The notes beneath the pieces were generated by a model that saw only the letters and a list, made by a program, of their open reading frames with translations, searched no databases and was not told the DNA's origin. Both the position numbers and the translations under genes were made by a program. Positions 33,687 to 42,098 of a stretch of 47,750 nucleotides of DNA are shown here, piece by piece; within the stretch, counting starts at the first letter, position 1; every line of letters begins with the position of its first letter. Source of the stretch: Prevotella sp. UBA3776 (lineage in GTDB: Bacteria > Bacteroidota > Bacteroidia > Bacteroidales > Bacteroidaceae); the NCBI GenBank assembly GCA_002369515.1, contig DFFM01000016.1, forward strand, positions 42,502-90,251. The letters are read 5' to 3'.

Positions 33687-36299
33687 ATGGACACAATGCT
33701 TGACAACCATTCGCCTCTGGGCGGACTCACCGACGCGCAGGTGCTCGGCAGCAGGAATGAGCACGGACCGAATGTGCTGACCCCGCCCAAAAAGGTGTCG
33801 TTGTGGAAACTCTATCTCGAAAAATATAGCGACCCCATCATCCGCATACTGTTGGTGGCGGCAGTCGTTTCGTTGGTTTTCGCCTTTGTTGAGAACGACT
33901 ATTTGGAAACCATTGGCATCATCTTGGCCATTTTCTTTGCCACCACCGTAGGATTCTATTTCGAGCGCGACGCTGCCCGTAAGTTCGATGTGCTCACGGC
34001 CATGAACGAGGAGCAGCCAGTCAAAGTGCGCAGAAACGGAAAGGTGGTGGAAGTGGCGCGCCGCGATGTGGTGGTGGGCGACGTGGTGTTGCTCGAAGTG
34101 GGCGACGAGGTGCCTGCTGACGGACAACTCTGCGAGGCTACCGACCTGCAGATAGACGAATCGACGCTAACCGGCGAGCCGCTGACCACCAAACGTGTGG
34201 GCGAGGGTCACGAGAGCGGCAAGGCTGCCGAGCCATCGCATGCTTATCCCGAAGATGTGGTGCTCAGATCCACCATGGTGATGAACGGGCGAGGCGTGAT
34301 GAAGGTGACTGCCGTGGGCGATGCCACCGAAATAGGGCGTGTAGCCAAGTCGTCGAGCGAGACGTCGGACGTAATCACCCCGCTCAACGCCCAGCTCAAC
34401 CGTCTGGCCAAACTCATCAGCAAGGTGGGAACCACCATTTCCCTGTTAGCGTTCGTGCTGTTCCTGGGAAACGACATCCTGCACAATCCGCTGTGGCACA
34501 GCGGCAACGTGATGGGCATGGTGGAGGTGGTGCTCCACTACTTCATGATGGCCGTCACGCTGATCGTGATGGCCGTGCCCGAAGGATTGCCCATGGCCAT
34601 TACGCTGAGCCTTGCCCTCAACATGCGCCGCATGCTGAAGAGCAACAACCTGGTGCGCCGGCTGCATGCCTGCGAAACCATGGGGGCCGTGACCGTGATA
34701 TGTACAGACAAGACAGGAACGCTGACGCAAAACCGCATGAAGGTGGTGGAGATGTTCACTCACGAATGCGACGGCCCGGCAGACGGAAAACAGTTGCTGG
34801 CACAGGCCATAGCCCTCAATTCTACTGCCGAACTCGACGGCGAGAAACCCATTGGCAACCCCACTGAAGCGGCTCTGCTGCTCTGGCTGAAAGGTCAAGG
34901 ACTGGACTACAGAACCCTGCGGAGCGAAGCCACCGTGATGAAGCTGGTGCCGTTTACCACCGAGAAAAAATACATGGAAACGACGGTGCGCACGGCCACA
35001 GGCTGTTACACCTTTCTGAAGGGCGCGCCCGAAGTGGTGCTCAGTCGTTGCGACTGCACCGAGGGGGAGCGAAAGGAAATCGCCGAGAAACTGCTCGCCT
35101 ATCAGCATCAGGCCATGCGGACGCTGGCCTTTGCCTGCCGCGAGGGGGAAACCAGCGAGGGGCAATACCACTTTCAGGCTGTTGTGGGCATCAGCGACCC
35201 CATTCGCGAGGACGTTCCCGCTGCCGTGGCCCAATGTCAGAGTGCCGGCATCGAAGTGAAGATAGTGACGGGCGACATCTCGGCTACGGCCATAGAGATA
35301 GCCAAACAGATAGGTATCTGGAACGAAGACAGCGCATCCGACTACGCAGAGTGGCATCTGACGGGCCAGGAATTTGCCTCGCTGTCAGACGAAGAAGCGC
35401 TTCGGCGCGTGAAAAAGCTGCGCGTGATGAGCCGTGCGCGGCCCGGCGACAAGCAGCGGCTGGTGCAGCTGCTGCAACAGGGCGGTGGCGTAGTGGCCGT
35501 CACGGGCGACGGCACCAACGATGCTCCCGCCCTGAACCACGCCCACGTGGGGCTTTCGTTGGGGTCGGGCACGAGTGTGGCCAAGGCCGCCAGCGACATC
35601 ACCCTGCTCGACGACTCGTTCCGCTCCATCGTGAATGCCGTGATGTGGGGGCGCTCGCTCTACAAGAACATCCAGCGGTTCCTGTTCTTCCAGCTGGTGG
35701 TCAACGTCACGGCGCTGCTGCTGGTGCTGGGCGGGTCGTTCATAGGAACCGAAATGCCGCTCACGGTGACGCAAATCCTGTGGGTGAACCTCATCATGGA
35801 CACCTTCGCCGCCATGGCTCTGGCCTCGTTGCCCCCTTCGCGCGAAGTGATGAACCAGAAACCCCGTTCGCAAAAGGATTTCATCATCACCCGCTCCATG
35901 GGTTGGGGCATCGGCTTGATTGGCACCGTCTTTGCAGCCCTGCTGTTGGTTCTGCTTTGGCTCATCGAGACGATGGGTGCCATCGAGGGCATCGACATTC
36001 GCGAACTGACCGAGTTCTTCACCGTGTTTGTCATGCTGCAATGGTGGAACCTGTTCAACGCCAAGACGCTCGGCTCCCACCATTCGGCCTTCCGCCATAT
36101 CTTCAGCTGCCGGGGCATGCTGCTGGTGCTGGCTTTCGTGCTGGCGGGACAGTGGCTCATCGTGACGTTTGGCGGCCAGATGTTCCGCACCACGCCGCTG
36201 CCTTGGGAGTCGTGGCTCGGCATATTCCTGTTTACGTCGCCCGTCATGCTGGTGGGCGAACTCTACCGACTGACAAGAAGACTGACAGCAAAAAAATGA
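33687..36299 (+). CDS. Calcium-type P-type ATPase (PMCA/SERCA-like, P2 family)
   Basis: 870 residues. All P-ATPase hallmarks are present: actuator loop STLTGEP, PEGLP in membrane helix 4 (P298), phosphorylation site DKTGTLTQN (D341), nucleotide-binding KGAPE, and TGDGTNDAPAL near residue 610. Six C-terminal hydrophobic stretches complete the usual ten-helix layout. The N-terminal cation-ATPase domain (GLTDAQVLGSRNEHGPNVL) and PEGLP favour Ca2+ export or another P2 cation over heavy metals, which would show CPx. The stop overlaps the ribF start (ATGA). Confidence 0.93.
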   Translation: MDTMLDNHSPLGGLTDAQVLGSRNEHGPNVLTPPKKVSLWKLYLEKYSDPIIRILLVAAVVSLVFAFVENDYLETIGIILAIFFATTVGFYFERDAARKFDVLTAMNEEQPVKVRRNGKVVEVARRDVVVGDVVLLEVGDEVPADGQLCEATDLQIDESTLTGEPLTTKRVGEGHESGKAAEPSHAYPEDVVLRSTMVMNGRGVMKVTAVGDATEIGRVAKSSSETSDVITPLNAQLNRLAKLISKVGTTISLLAFVLFLGNDILHNPLWHSGNVMGMVEVVLHYFMMAVTLIVMAVPEGLPMAITLSLALNMRRMLKSNNLVRRLHACETMGAVTVICTDKTGTLTQNRMKVVEMFTHECDGPADGKQLLAQAIALNSTAELDGEKPIGNPTEAALLLWLKGQGLDYRTLRSEATVMKLVPFTTEKKYMETTVRTATGCYTFLKGAPEVVLSRCDCTEGERKEIAEKLLAYQHQAMRTLAFACREGETSEGQYHFQAVVGISDPIREDVPAAVAQCQSAGIEVKIVTGDISATAIEIAKQIGIWNEDSASDYAEWHLTGQEFASLSDEEALRRVKKLRVMSRARPGDKQRLVQLLQQGGGVVAVTGDGTNDAPALNHAHVGLSLGSGTSVAKAASDITLLDDSFRSIVNAVMWGRSLYKNIQRFLFFQLVVNVTALLLVLGGSFIGTEMPLTVTQILWVNLIMDTFAAMALASLPPSREVMNQKPRSQKDFIITRSMGWGIGLIGTVFAALLLVLLWLIETMGAIEGIDIRELTEFFTVFVMLQWWNLFNAKTLGSHHSAFRHIFSCRGMLLVLAFVLAGQWLIVTFGGQMFRTTPLPWESWLGIFLFTSPVMLVGELYRLTRRLTAKK

Positions 36300-37237
36300 A
36301 AACCATATTTCTTCATCAACTGCAACAGGCTTTGCCTCCCTGCGTAGCCACGGTGGGATTTTTCGACGGTGTCCATCGGGGGCACCAGTATCTCATCGGG
36401 CAGATGAACCGCTTTGCCCACGAAAAGGGCCTGCCCTCAACGGTGGTCACCTTCGACCGTCATCCGCGCGAAGTCCTGGGCAGCGACTATCAGCCGCGGC
36501 TGCTTTCCACATTCGAAGAGAAACTGCAGCTGCTGGCCCAGACGGGTGCTGACCAGTGTGTGGTGTTGCCCTTCAGCCGCGAGATGGCCGCCATGGAGGC
36601 TCGCGAGTTTATGGAACTGATTTTGCGCCGTCGGCTCAACGTCGAGCGGCTCTGGATAGGGTATGACAACCGCTTCGGCCACAACCGCAGCGAGGGCTTC
36701 GACCATTACGTGGCCTACGGCCGTGAGCTGGGCATTGACGTGGTGCGCAGCGAAGCCTTTGTGCTGAACGGCATCAATGTCAGTTCGTCGGTGGTACGCT
36801 CGTTCGTCGAGGAGGGCGAAGTCCATTTGGCCGCACAGTGCCTGGGCTATCCCTATACAATCTATGGAAAGGTGGTGGGAGGCTGTCAGGAGGGACGCAA
36901 GATGGGTTTTCCCACGGCCAACATCCAGGTGACGGACGGGCAGAAGCTGATTCCCGCACCGGGCGTCTATGCCGTACGGGCGAAACTGGAGGACGGTGGG
37001 GCGGAGCGGCCTGCCATGATGAACATTGGTGTGCGTCCCACTTTTGGCGGCCACGAGTTGACACTCGAGACCCACATCCTGAATTTCTCGCAGAATCTCT
37101 ACGGCAGCACACTCGGCGTTTCGTTTGTGCAGCGCATCAGGACGGAGCGCCGTTTCGAGTCGCCCGCCGCCCTGAGCGAGCAACTGGCCAAGGACGAAGC
37201 GGTTGCACGGGAACTATTCAGAAAAAGAACAACTTGA
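36296..37237 (+). CDS. ribF: Bifunctional riboflavin kinase / FMN adenylyltransferase
   Basis: 313 residues. It makes FMN and FAD from riboflavin. The N-terminal nucleotidyltransferase domain shows VGFFDGVHRGHQYLI (about 20-34), FDRHPREVL and the ISSSxVR-like NVSSSVVRSFVEEG. The C-terminal flavokinase domain begins near residue 185 (GKVVGGCQEGRKMGFPTANI) and contains GVYAV and MMNIGVRPTFGG. The ATG at 36296 overlaps the ATPase stop, so translation is probably coupled; the CPBP gene follows after 24 bp. Confidence 0.96.
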   Translation: MKTIFLHQLQQALPPCVATVGFFDGVHRGHQYLIGQMNRFAHEKGLPSTVVTFDRHPREVLGSDYQPRLLSTFEEKLQLLAQTGADQCVVLPFSREMAAMEAREFMELILRRRLNVERLWIGYDNRFGHNRSEGFDHYVAYGRELGIDVVRSEAFVLNGINVSSSVVRSFVEEGEVHLAAQCLGYPYTIYGKVVGGCQEGRKMGFPTANIQVTDGQKLIPAPGVYAVRAKLEDGGAERPAMMNIGVRPTFGGHELTLETHILNFSQNLYGSTLGVSFVQRIRTERRFESPAALSEQLAKDEAVARELFRKRTT

Positions 37238-37261
37238 ATTAAAGAATAGGAAGAAAAGAAC

Positions 37262-38062
37262 ATGAAAAAAGCATTTTTCTATTTGGTCATCTTCTTGATG
37301 ATACAGTTTTTTGCGTCTTACCTCTTCACCCTTGTGGCCATGTTGATAGACATGAGTGCGCAGAGCACCCCCATGCTCATAGCGGCCTCGCTGCTGTCGA
37401 GCGTGGTGGCCGTCGCCCTGTTTGTGTGGCGCAAGTGGACACCCGTGGGCAGAGCGTTCATGAAGTCACGCCCGTGGGCGGTGTTGGCTTGGTCGGCTGT
37501 TGCCGCTTTGGGAGCCATTGTTCCCTCGATGTGGCTGTCCGATGTGCTGCCCGAATTGCCAAATGTGGTCAGCGAAGAGTTGGAGGGCATCATGCGCAAC
37601 CGTTGGGGCTACTTTGCCCTTGGTCTGGGGGCGCCCATTGCCGAAGAGTTCGTTTTCCGCGGCGCCATGTTGCGCTCCTTGCTCGACTGGGGCGAGCAGA
37701 AGCATCTGAGCCACTGGTGGCCCATTGCCATCTCGGCGGTGCTCTTCTCCGTTGCCCATTTCAATCCTGCACAAATGGTGCATGCCTTTCTCATCGGACT
37801 GTTGCTGGGATGGATGTACTATCGCACGGGGAGCATTATTCCAGGCATAGTCTATCACTGGGTGAACAATACTGTGGCATACGTGATGGAGAACCTGATG
37901 CCCGGAACTGAGCATCTTTCGGATTTGTTTGGCGACAATCTCGTGCGCATAGGCATGAGTGTGCTCTTCTCGCTGCTCATTTTGGTGCCCGCCCTCTATC
38001 AGTTGCACCTAAACATGAAAGCCCCCCTCTCATCCCCCCCGGGGGGGGAGCCCAGCGCATAG
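37262..38062 (+). CDS. CPBP family intramembrane glutamic endopeptidase
   Basis: 266 residues with about seven hydrophobic helices. The family motifs are present: AEEFVFRGAM (E128, E129, R133), FSVAHFNPAQ (H166) and a later YHWVNN. CPBP/Abi proteases act inside the membrane (Rce1-like). The last ~14 residues (KAPLSSPPGGEPSA) are encoded by a REP-like palindromic element (38019-38099) that also supplies the stop codon, so the natural C terminus has been replaced. It is the third gene after the P-ATPase and ribF. Confidence 0.9.
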   Translation: MKKAFFYLVIFLMIQFFASYLFTLVAMLIDMSAQSTPMLIAASLLSSVVAVALFVWRKWTPVGRAFMKSRPWAVLAWSAVAALGAIVPSMWLSDVLPELPNVVSEELEGIMRNRWGYFALGLGAPIAEEFVFRGAMLRSLLDWGEQKHLSHWWPIAISAVLFSVAHFNPAQMVHAFLIGLLLGWMYYRTGSIIPGIVYHWVNNTVAYVMENLMPGTEHLSDLFGDNLVRIGMSVLFSLLILVPALYQLHLNMKAPLSSPPGGEPSA

Positions 38063-38099
38063 GAAGCCTCCCCTACAGGGAGAGATTTGTAAGGGGCTT
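38019..38099. repeat. REP-like element overlapping the CPBP gene 3' end
   Basis: It begins AAGCCCCCCTCTCATC, runs through a CCCCCCC/GGGGGGGG hairpin, and ends AGGGGCTT. Its first half matches the element inside prmC (39952-40051). Confidence 0.75.
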
Positions 38100-38116
38100 A
38101 ATATTGCCACTTACTG

Positions 38117-38815
38117 TCAACCCTTGGTGAAGCCAAGACTGAGGATGCTGATGCGTACATTGCCAGCCTTGGCCAATTGCTGCCCACAGGCAATGGCAGT
38201 GGCTCCGGTGGTGACCACATCATCGACGAGCAGCACATGCTTGCCAGCGATGCGCCTGCCGTCCACCAGCTGGAAAGCATCCGTGACATTCTCCCTTCGC
38301 TCCCATCGGCCTTTTTGCGTTTGGCTGCCGCCATAGGTCTTGCGGCGCACAGCGCGCGACTCAACGGGAATGCCTGTGGCACGACTCACGCCACGGGCTA
38401 TCATGAGGCTCTGGTTGTAGCCACGCTCACGCTCGCGCTTGGGAGCCAATGGTATAGGCACGATGACGTCAATGCCATCGAAGAAATGGTCGGCAGCCAT
38501 TTCGCGAGCTGTGAGCCACCCCATCTGCTCGCCAATCTCGGGTTGATTGGCATATTTCAGTTGGTGGATGAAATGGGTGGCTTCGGCCTTCGGGGTGTAG
38601 AAGATGAGTGCGGCGGCACGTTCGATGGGCAACTGCACCCAGAAGAGTCGTGCCATCTCATTGTCGAAGGCATCACGGCTGAACCCTGTGCGTGGCAGAT
38701 GAAGGTTGCACTGCGCGCAGATGGTTTCTTCCTGCACCTGCAGACGCCCTCCGCACACGGGACACCGTCGGGGAGCCAGAAAGTCGGCCAAACGAACAAA
38801 TATGCTGATGGACAT
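38117..38815 (-). CDS. comF: ComF family amidophosphoribosyltransferase-like protein
   Basis: 232 residues. An N-terminal zinc-finger-like region has CPVC (about 18-21) and CAQC. The C-terminal phosphoribosyltransferase fold has DVIVPIPLAPKRERERGYNQ and the PRPP-binding motif VLLVDDVVTTGAT. ComF homologues are linked to DNA uptake in competent bacteria; in Bacteroidetes the role is not established. The gene is followed on the minus strand only by the REP element and faces the CPBP gene. Confidence 0.93.
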   Translation of the reverse strand: MSISIFVRLADFLAPRRCPVCGGRLQVQEETICAQCNLHLPRTGFSRDAFDNEMARLFWVQLPIERAAALIFYTPKAEATHFIHQLKYANQPEIGEQMGWLTAREMAADHFFDGIDVIVPIPLAPKRERERGYNQSLMIARGVSRATGIPVESRAVRRKTYGGSQTQKGRWERRENVTDAFQLVDGRRIAGKHVLLVDDVVTTGATAIACGQQLAKAGNVRISILSLGFTKG

Positions 38816-38896
38816 GGTGTGAAGGAGTGTAGGTGTGAAGAATCAAAGAAGTATTGGATTGAAGGAGTAAAGGAATGAAGACTACAGCGTGGTTCT

Positions 38897-39367
38897 TCAT
38901 TCTTCGTCAAAAGAATCTTCATCCACATCGATGCACTGTCGGATGATGTCATAGGTGAAACCGCGCGAGAGAGCGAACTTGAGCAGTTTTTGGTTGAGTT
39001 CGTAGCTGTTGTTGGCGCGAGTGGTGCGGCGCTTCTGGCGGAGCAGTGGGCGCAGGATGCTCACGTAGAGCTCATCATCCACTTCGGCGAGCACACGTTG
39101 CTGAATGTCTTTGTCGATATGTTTCTGCCACAAGCCTTGCTCCACCTTGCGGCGGCCCCAATGGTTGTATCTTATCTTGTCGTTCGCGTAGGCTCGGGCA
39201 TAGCGTTCGTCGTCAACATACCGGTTGGCGGTGAGATAGGCCATGACTTCGGCCTGAGTGGCTTCGTCAACCTCCCAACGTGACATTTTCTCTAGCATTT
39301 CGTGCTGACAATGCTCGCCTCGGGCACAGAGAGCGGTGAGTTTCTGGAGTATTTGGTCCTTATTCAT
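38897..39367 (-). CDS. recX: RecX family regulatory protein
   Basis: 156 residues. The start at 39367 (MNKDQILQKL) is chosen over the longer ORF start because upstream codons derive from a short repeat array. Three-helix RecX repeats are visible: YVDDERYARAYANDKIRYNHWG, cut short here as VDDERYARAYANDK, and WGRRKVEQGLWQKHIDK. RecX modulates RecA filaments. The length is normal and Bacteroidetes RecX proteins share the RYxDDxRYA pattern. recA is not in the window. Confidence 0.92.
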   Translation of the reverse strand: MNKDQILQKLTALCARGEHCQHEMLEKMSRWEVDEATQAEVMAYLTANRYVDDERYARAYANDKIRYNHWGRRKVEQGLWQKHIDKDIQQRVLAEVDDELYVSILRPLLRQKRRTTRANNSYELNQKLLKFALSRGFTYDIIRQCIDVDEDSFDEE

Positions 39368-39373
39368 TTTTTT

Positions 39374-39430
39374 GACATTTAGACAGATAGACATTTAGAC
39401 AAACAGACAGATAGACATTTAGACAGATAG
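39374..39430. repeat. Short degenerate tandem repeat upstream of recX
   Basis: GACATTTAGACA occurs three times (starting about 39374, 39389 and 39413), separated by GATA or AACAGACAGATA. It lies between prmC and recX. Confidence 0.7.
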
Positions 39431-39431
39431 G

Positions 39432-40367
39432 CTATTGGGGATGTGGGTGACGAGTGGCACGGACAAAACGGGTCTTGCCGAATTGGTCGGAGCGTGAGGC
39501 GATGTGGACGAAACCTTCGCCTTTGAGCAGCTGCACCAATGGTGAGTGGTAGAGTGGGTTTATTTCAAAGAAGAGCTGTCCTGCGGGCTTCAAACTCCGG
39601 GCGGCGTAACGGGCAATGGCCCGATAGAACAACAACGGGTCGTCGTCGGGAACGAAGAGCGCCAGGTGGGGTTCGTGGTTGAGCACATTGGCCTCCATGG
39701 CAGCTGCCTCTTTACGGCAGATGTAGGGCGGGTTGCTCACAATGATGTCCCACACGCGTTGGTTGTCGTCGGGCAGATGGAGAGCATCCTGCAGTTCTGT
39801 CTGAATGCGCGCTTGGGCTGCCTGAGCATTTTCCCGGGCTACGTGCAGAGCCTTGGGGCTGATGTCCCAGGCTGTCACCTCGGCCTGTGGACATTTCAGG
39901 GCCAGCGTGATGGCGATGCAGCCCGAACCTGTGCCAATGTCTAGGAGCGAGAGCCCCCCTCTTATCCCCCCTGGGGGGGAGGGCTCTATCGCGGAAAGTC
40001 TCTCCCCCCTGGGGAAGCTAGAGAGGGTTTTCGTCTCCCCCTCGGGGGCTTCTTGGCTTTCCCTTATCCACTGGCACAGCTCATAGGTCTCGGGGCGTGG
40101 GATGAGCACCCCCGGCTCCACATGGAGCGTGAGCGCACCGAACTCCGCCATCCCCGTTACGTACTGTACGGGCTCGCCGCTGAGCAACCGCCGCAGCTGC
40201 TCATGGAGCGACAATTGCTGCTCGGCAGACAGTTGTTGGTCCTTGCCGCAAAGCAGGTCTGAGGTGGAGAGACCGTAGCAGTGGTCGTAAACATAACGGG
40301 CGACAGCTTTCGCCTCGCCCGTTTCGTAGATGGTGGTCAGTTGTTGCCAAAAGTCGCGGTAGGTCAT
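39432..40367 (-). CDS. prmC: Peptide chain release factor N5-glutamine methyltransferase
   Basis: 311 residues. PrmC methylates the GGQ glutamine of release factors. The N-terminal helical domain is normal (EPVQYVTGMAEFGALTLHVE, then LIPRPET). The SAM motif DIGTGSG (143-149) and catalytic NPPY (212-215) are intact. Between the RPET region and motif I, where homologues have only a few residues, there is an insertion of about 35 residues (105-139, including PEGETKTLSSFPRGE and PSPPGGIRGG). It is encoded by REP-like GC palindromes at 39952-40058. The frame is maintained, so the enzyme is probably functional. Confidence 0.94.
   Translation of the reverse strand: MTYRDFWQQLTTIYETGEAKAVARYVYDHCYGLSTSDLLCGKDQQLSAEQQLSLHEQLRRLLSGEPVQYVTGMAEFGALTLHVEPGVLIPRPETYELCQWIRESQEAPEGETKTLSSFPRGERLSAIEPSPPGGIRGGLSLLDIGTGSGCIAITLALKCPQAEVTAWDISPKALHVARENAQAAQARIQTELQDALHLPDDNQRVWDIIVSNPPYICRKEAAAMEANVLNHEPHLALFVPDDDPLLFYRAIARYAARSLKPAGQLFFEINPLYHSPLVQLLKGEGFVHIASRSDQFGKTRFVRATRHPHPQ
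39952..40058. repeat. REP-like element inserted in prmC
   Basis: AGCCCCCCTCTTATCC, a CCCCCC/GGGGGGG hairpin, a second CTCCCCCCTGGGG hairpin and a third CTCCCCCTCGGGGG, ending GGGGGCTT. It is homologous to the element at 38019-38099 and its length allows the coding frame to continue. Confidence 0.8.
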
Positions 40368-40372
40368 GCCTG

Positions 40373-40792
40373 TCAGTTGAAGAAGAAGAAGAAACAGGCG
40401 GCAGCCTGACGGCGGTTTACCCCCTCGGCCTTGCCCATGCTGCTGTTGTTGCTGTTGCGCACGGTGCCGTCGCTCTCAATCTTCCCAATCTTGCGGTTGC
40501 TGGCATCGCGCACGGTGCCGTCGCTCTCGATTTTTCCAATCTGCCGATTGCTGCCGTCGCGCACAGTGCCGTCGCGTTCAATTTTTCCAATTCGGCTGTT
40601 GCTGCCGTTGCGCACAGTGCCGTCGCTCTCGAATTTGCCTATCCGGCTGTTGCTGCGGTTGCGCACGGTGCCGTCGCTCTCCACTTTTCCTACAACCGAG
40701 TTGCTGCCGTTGCGCAGGGTCTGTGCCTCTGTGGGCGCGGCAAACATCAGCAGTCCGATGATGAATGCCAGGGTGAATGCAAAATGTCTCAT
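40373..40792 (-). CDS. Exported protein of 17-residue repeats
   Basis: 139 residues; the start at 40792 lies 58 bp downstream of the -7 box 40851-40858. The signal peptide ends near residue 23 (GLLMFAAPTEA). The mature part is five to six tandem copies of a 17-residue unit of the form RNGSNSRIGKIESDGTV (51 bp each). After these comes a short tail with AAACFFFFFN, the Phe run being encoded by GAA repeats on the plus strand. The G-K-IES-DGTVR pattern suggests short beta hairpins. Function unknown. prmC follows after 5 bp. Confidence 0.8.
   Translation of the reverse strand: MRHFAFTLAFIIGLLMFAAPTEAQTLRNGSNSVVGKVESDGTVRNRSNSRIGKFESDGTVRNGSNSRIGKIERDGTVRDGSNRQIGKIESDGTVRDASNRKIGKIESDGTVRNSNNSSMGKAEGVNRRQAAACFFFFFN
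40436..40720. repeat. 51-bp coding tandem repeat
   Basis: About five and a half units on the minus strand encode the 17-residue repeat of the exported protein, with GCGCACGGTGCCGTCGCTCTC (minor variants) recurring every 51 bp on the plus strand. Confidence 0.8.
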
Positions 40793-40850
40793 TTGTTTAG
40801 ATGTTTTTGGGTGAATGTATGGCAGGGTGTTTTTTGCACCCTTTTCTTTG

Positions 40851-40858
40851 CAAATATA
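40851..40858 (-). promoter_or_regulatory. -7 box of the repeat protein-prmC unit
   Basis: TATATTTG on the minus strand; divergent from the ribD promoter. Confidence 0.7.
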
Positions 40859-40932
40859 GGCCATTTTATTGAATCTGCAACGTTCCGTTTTATTTTTTTA
40901 TAGATTTTTTTTGGACGAAACGCTTTTTTCTG

Positions 40933-40940
40933 TATTTTTG
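40933..40940 (+). promoter_or_regulatory. -7 box of ribD, five bases before the start codon
   Basis: TATTTTTG matches TAnnTTTG. With the usual spacing, transcription would begin at or next to the ATG at 40946. Confidence 0.65.
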
Positions 40941-40945
40941 TGCGC

Positions 40946-41893
40946 ATGAACCAGCAAGAACAACCAACCGCCGACCAACAGTATATGCGCCGTTGCCTGC
41001 AACTGGCTCAGAACGGGCTGATGGGCGCGCGGCCCAACCCCATGGTGGGATGTGTCATTGTGGCATCCGACGGACGCATCATTGGCGAAGGTTACCATGT
41101 GCGCTGCGGCGAAGGACATGCCGAGGTGAACGCCTTTGCCTCGGTCTGTGCCGACGACGAGCCGTTGCTTCGTGAGGCCACGGTCTATGTCAGTCTGGAA
41201 CCCTGCGCCCACTACGGCAAGACGCCTCCCTGCGCCGACCTCATTGTCAGCAAGCGCGTCCGACGCGTGGTCGTGGGAACCATCGACCCTTTTGCCAAGG
41301 TGCAGGGACGCGGCATACAGAAACTGCGCAACGCGGGCATCGAGGTCACTGTGGGAGTGTGCGTGGCGGAATGCCGCGAGCTGAACCGCCGATTCTTCAC
41401 CTACCACTCCAAACACCGCCCCTACATCATTCTGAAATGGGCGCAGACGCAGAACGGTTTCATCGACGACCATTTTCGCCCCTTGGCCCTCTCTACCCCC
41501 TTCACACAGATGCTTGTCCACCGCCTGAGAGCCCAGGAGGATGCCATCCTGGTGGGACGCACCACCTACGACCGTGAGCAGCCGCACCTGACCGTACGCC
41601 ACTGGCACGGCCCCGACCCCAAGCGCGTGGTGCTCACCCACGACCGGCTTCTGCCGCAGCTCATCGACGACCTTTACCTGCAGGGCATACAGTCGCTCAT
41701 CGTTGAGGGCGGCGCCCGCACCCACCAGTCGTTCATCGAGGCCGGCCTGTGGGACGAGCTGCGGGTGGAAACCGCTCCCTTTACCGTCAGCGATGGTACG
41801 CGCGCCTGTCCGCTGCCCGCCAATGTGCGCGTAGCCTGCCGCGAGGAGTACGACGGAAACACCATTGTTACCTATAAGCCCACCGAACCATGA
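40946..41893 (+). CDS. ribD: Riboflavin biosynthesis deaminase/reductase RibD
   Basis: 315 residues. The ATG at 40946 is chosen over a GTG at 40940 that lies in the promoter. The N-terminal deaminase domain has the zinc ligands GHAEVNAF (H58, E60) and EPCAHYGKTPPC (C87, C96). The C-terminal reductase domain has KWAQTQNGFID, DAILVGRTTYD and the NADPH-site-like VEGGARTHQSFIE. It performs two steps of riboflavin synthesis; ribF lies 3.7 kb away on the same strand. The stop overlaps the next small ORF (ATGA). Confidence 0.96.
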   Translation: MNQQEQPTADQQYMRRCLQLAQNGLMGARPNPMVGCVIVASDGRIIGEGYHVRCGEGHAEVNAFASVCADDEPLLREATVYVSLEPCAHYGKTPPCADLIVSKRVRRVVVGTIDPFAKVQGRGIQKLRNAGIEVTVGVCVAECRELNRRFFTYHSKHRPYIILKWAQTQNGFIDDHFRPLALSTPFTQMLVHRLRAQEDAILVGRTTYDREQPHLTVRHWHGPDPKRVVLTHDRLLPQLIDDLYLQGIQSLIVEGGARTHQSFIEAGLWDELRVETAPFTVSDGTRACPLPANVRVACREEYDGNTIVTYKPTEP

Positions 41894-42048
41894 ACAGCTA
41901 TTTCACTTCGCGACTGAGCGAAAACGACGACTACAAACGCGACGTGCTGATACAAAAAATAGAACATGCCGTCAGCCAGATGAAACTCTCCGAGTTGGAG
42001 GCGCTGGCCTACGACATGTTCACAAAAGGCTATTTGGAGGATTATTAG
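41890..42048 (+). CDS. Small 52-residue protein coupled to ribD
   Basis: ATG at 41890 overlaps the ribD stop (ATGA) and the frame runs to TAG 42046-42048. The translation begins MNSYFTSRLSENDDYKRD, continues through QKIEHAVSQMKLSELEALAY and ends KGYLEDY. It is acidic, helical and has no signal peptide. I do not recognise a family. The stop-start overlap and clean amphipathic composition support a real gene translated with ribD. Confidence 0.6.
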   Translation: MNSYFTSRLSENDDYKRDVLIQKIEHAVSQMKLSELEALAYDMFTKGYLEDY

Positions 42049-42049
42049 T

Positions 42050-42098
42050 TTCCTAGGCAGTCTAGATGGTCTAGGGTTTCTAGACATTCCAGACAATC
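42050..42098. repeat. Degenerate TCTAG repeat between the ribD unit and the response regulator
   Basis: CTAG/CTAGA or AGAC-type units recur about every 10 bp (CCTAGG, GTCTAGA, GTCTAGG, TCTAGAC, CCAGAC). It contains no gene. Confidence 0.5.

Noticed and set aside
35048..36295. Long plus-strand frame preceding and joined to ribF
   Set aside because: The upstream part is an out-of-frame shadow of the P-type ATPase; only the segment from 36296 is RibF.
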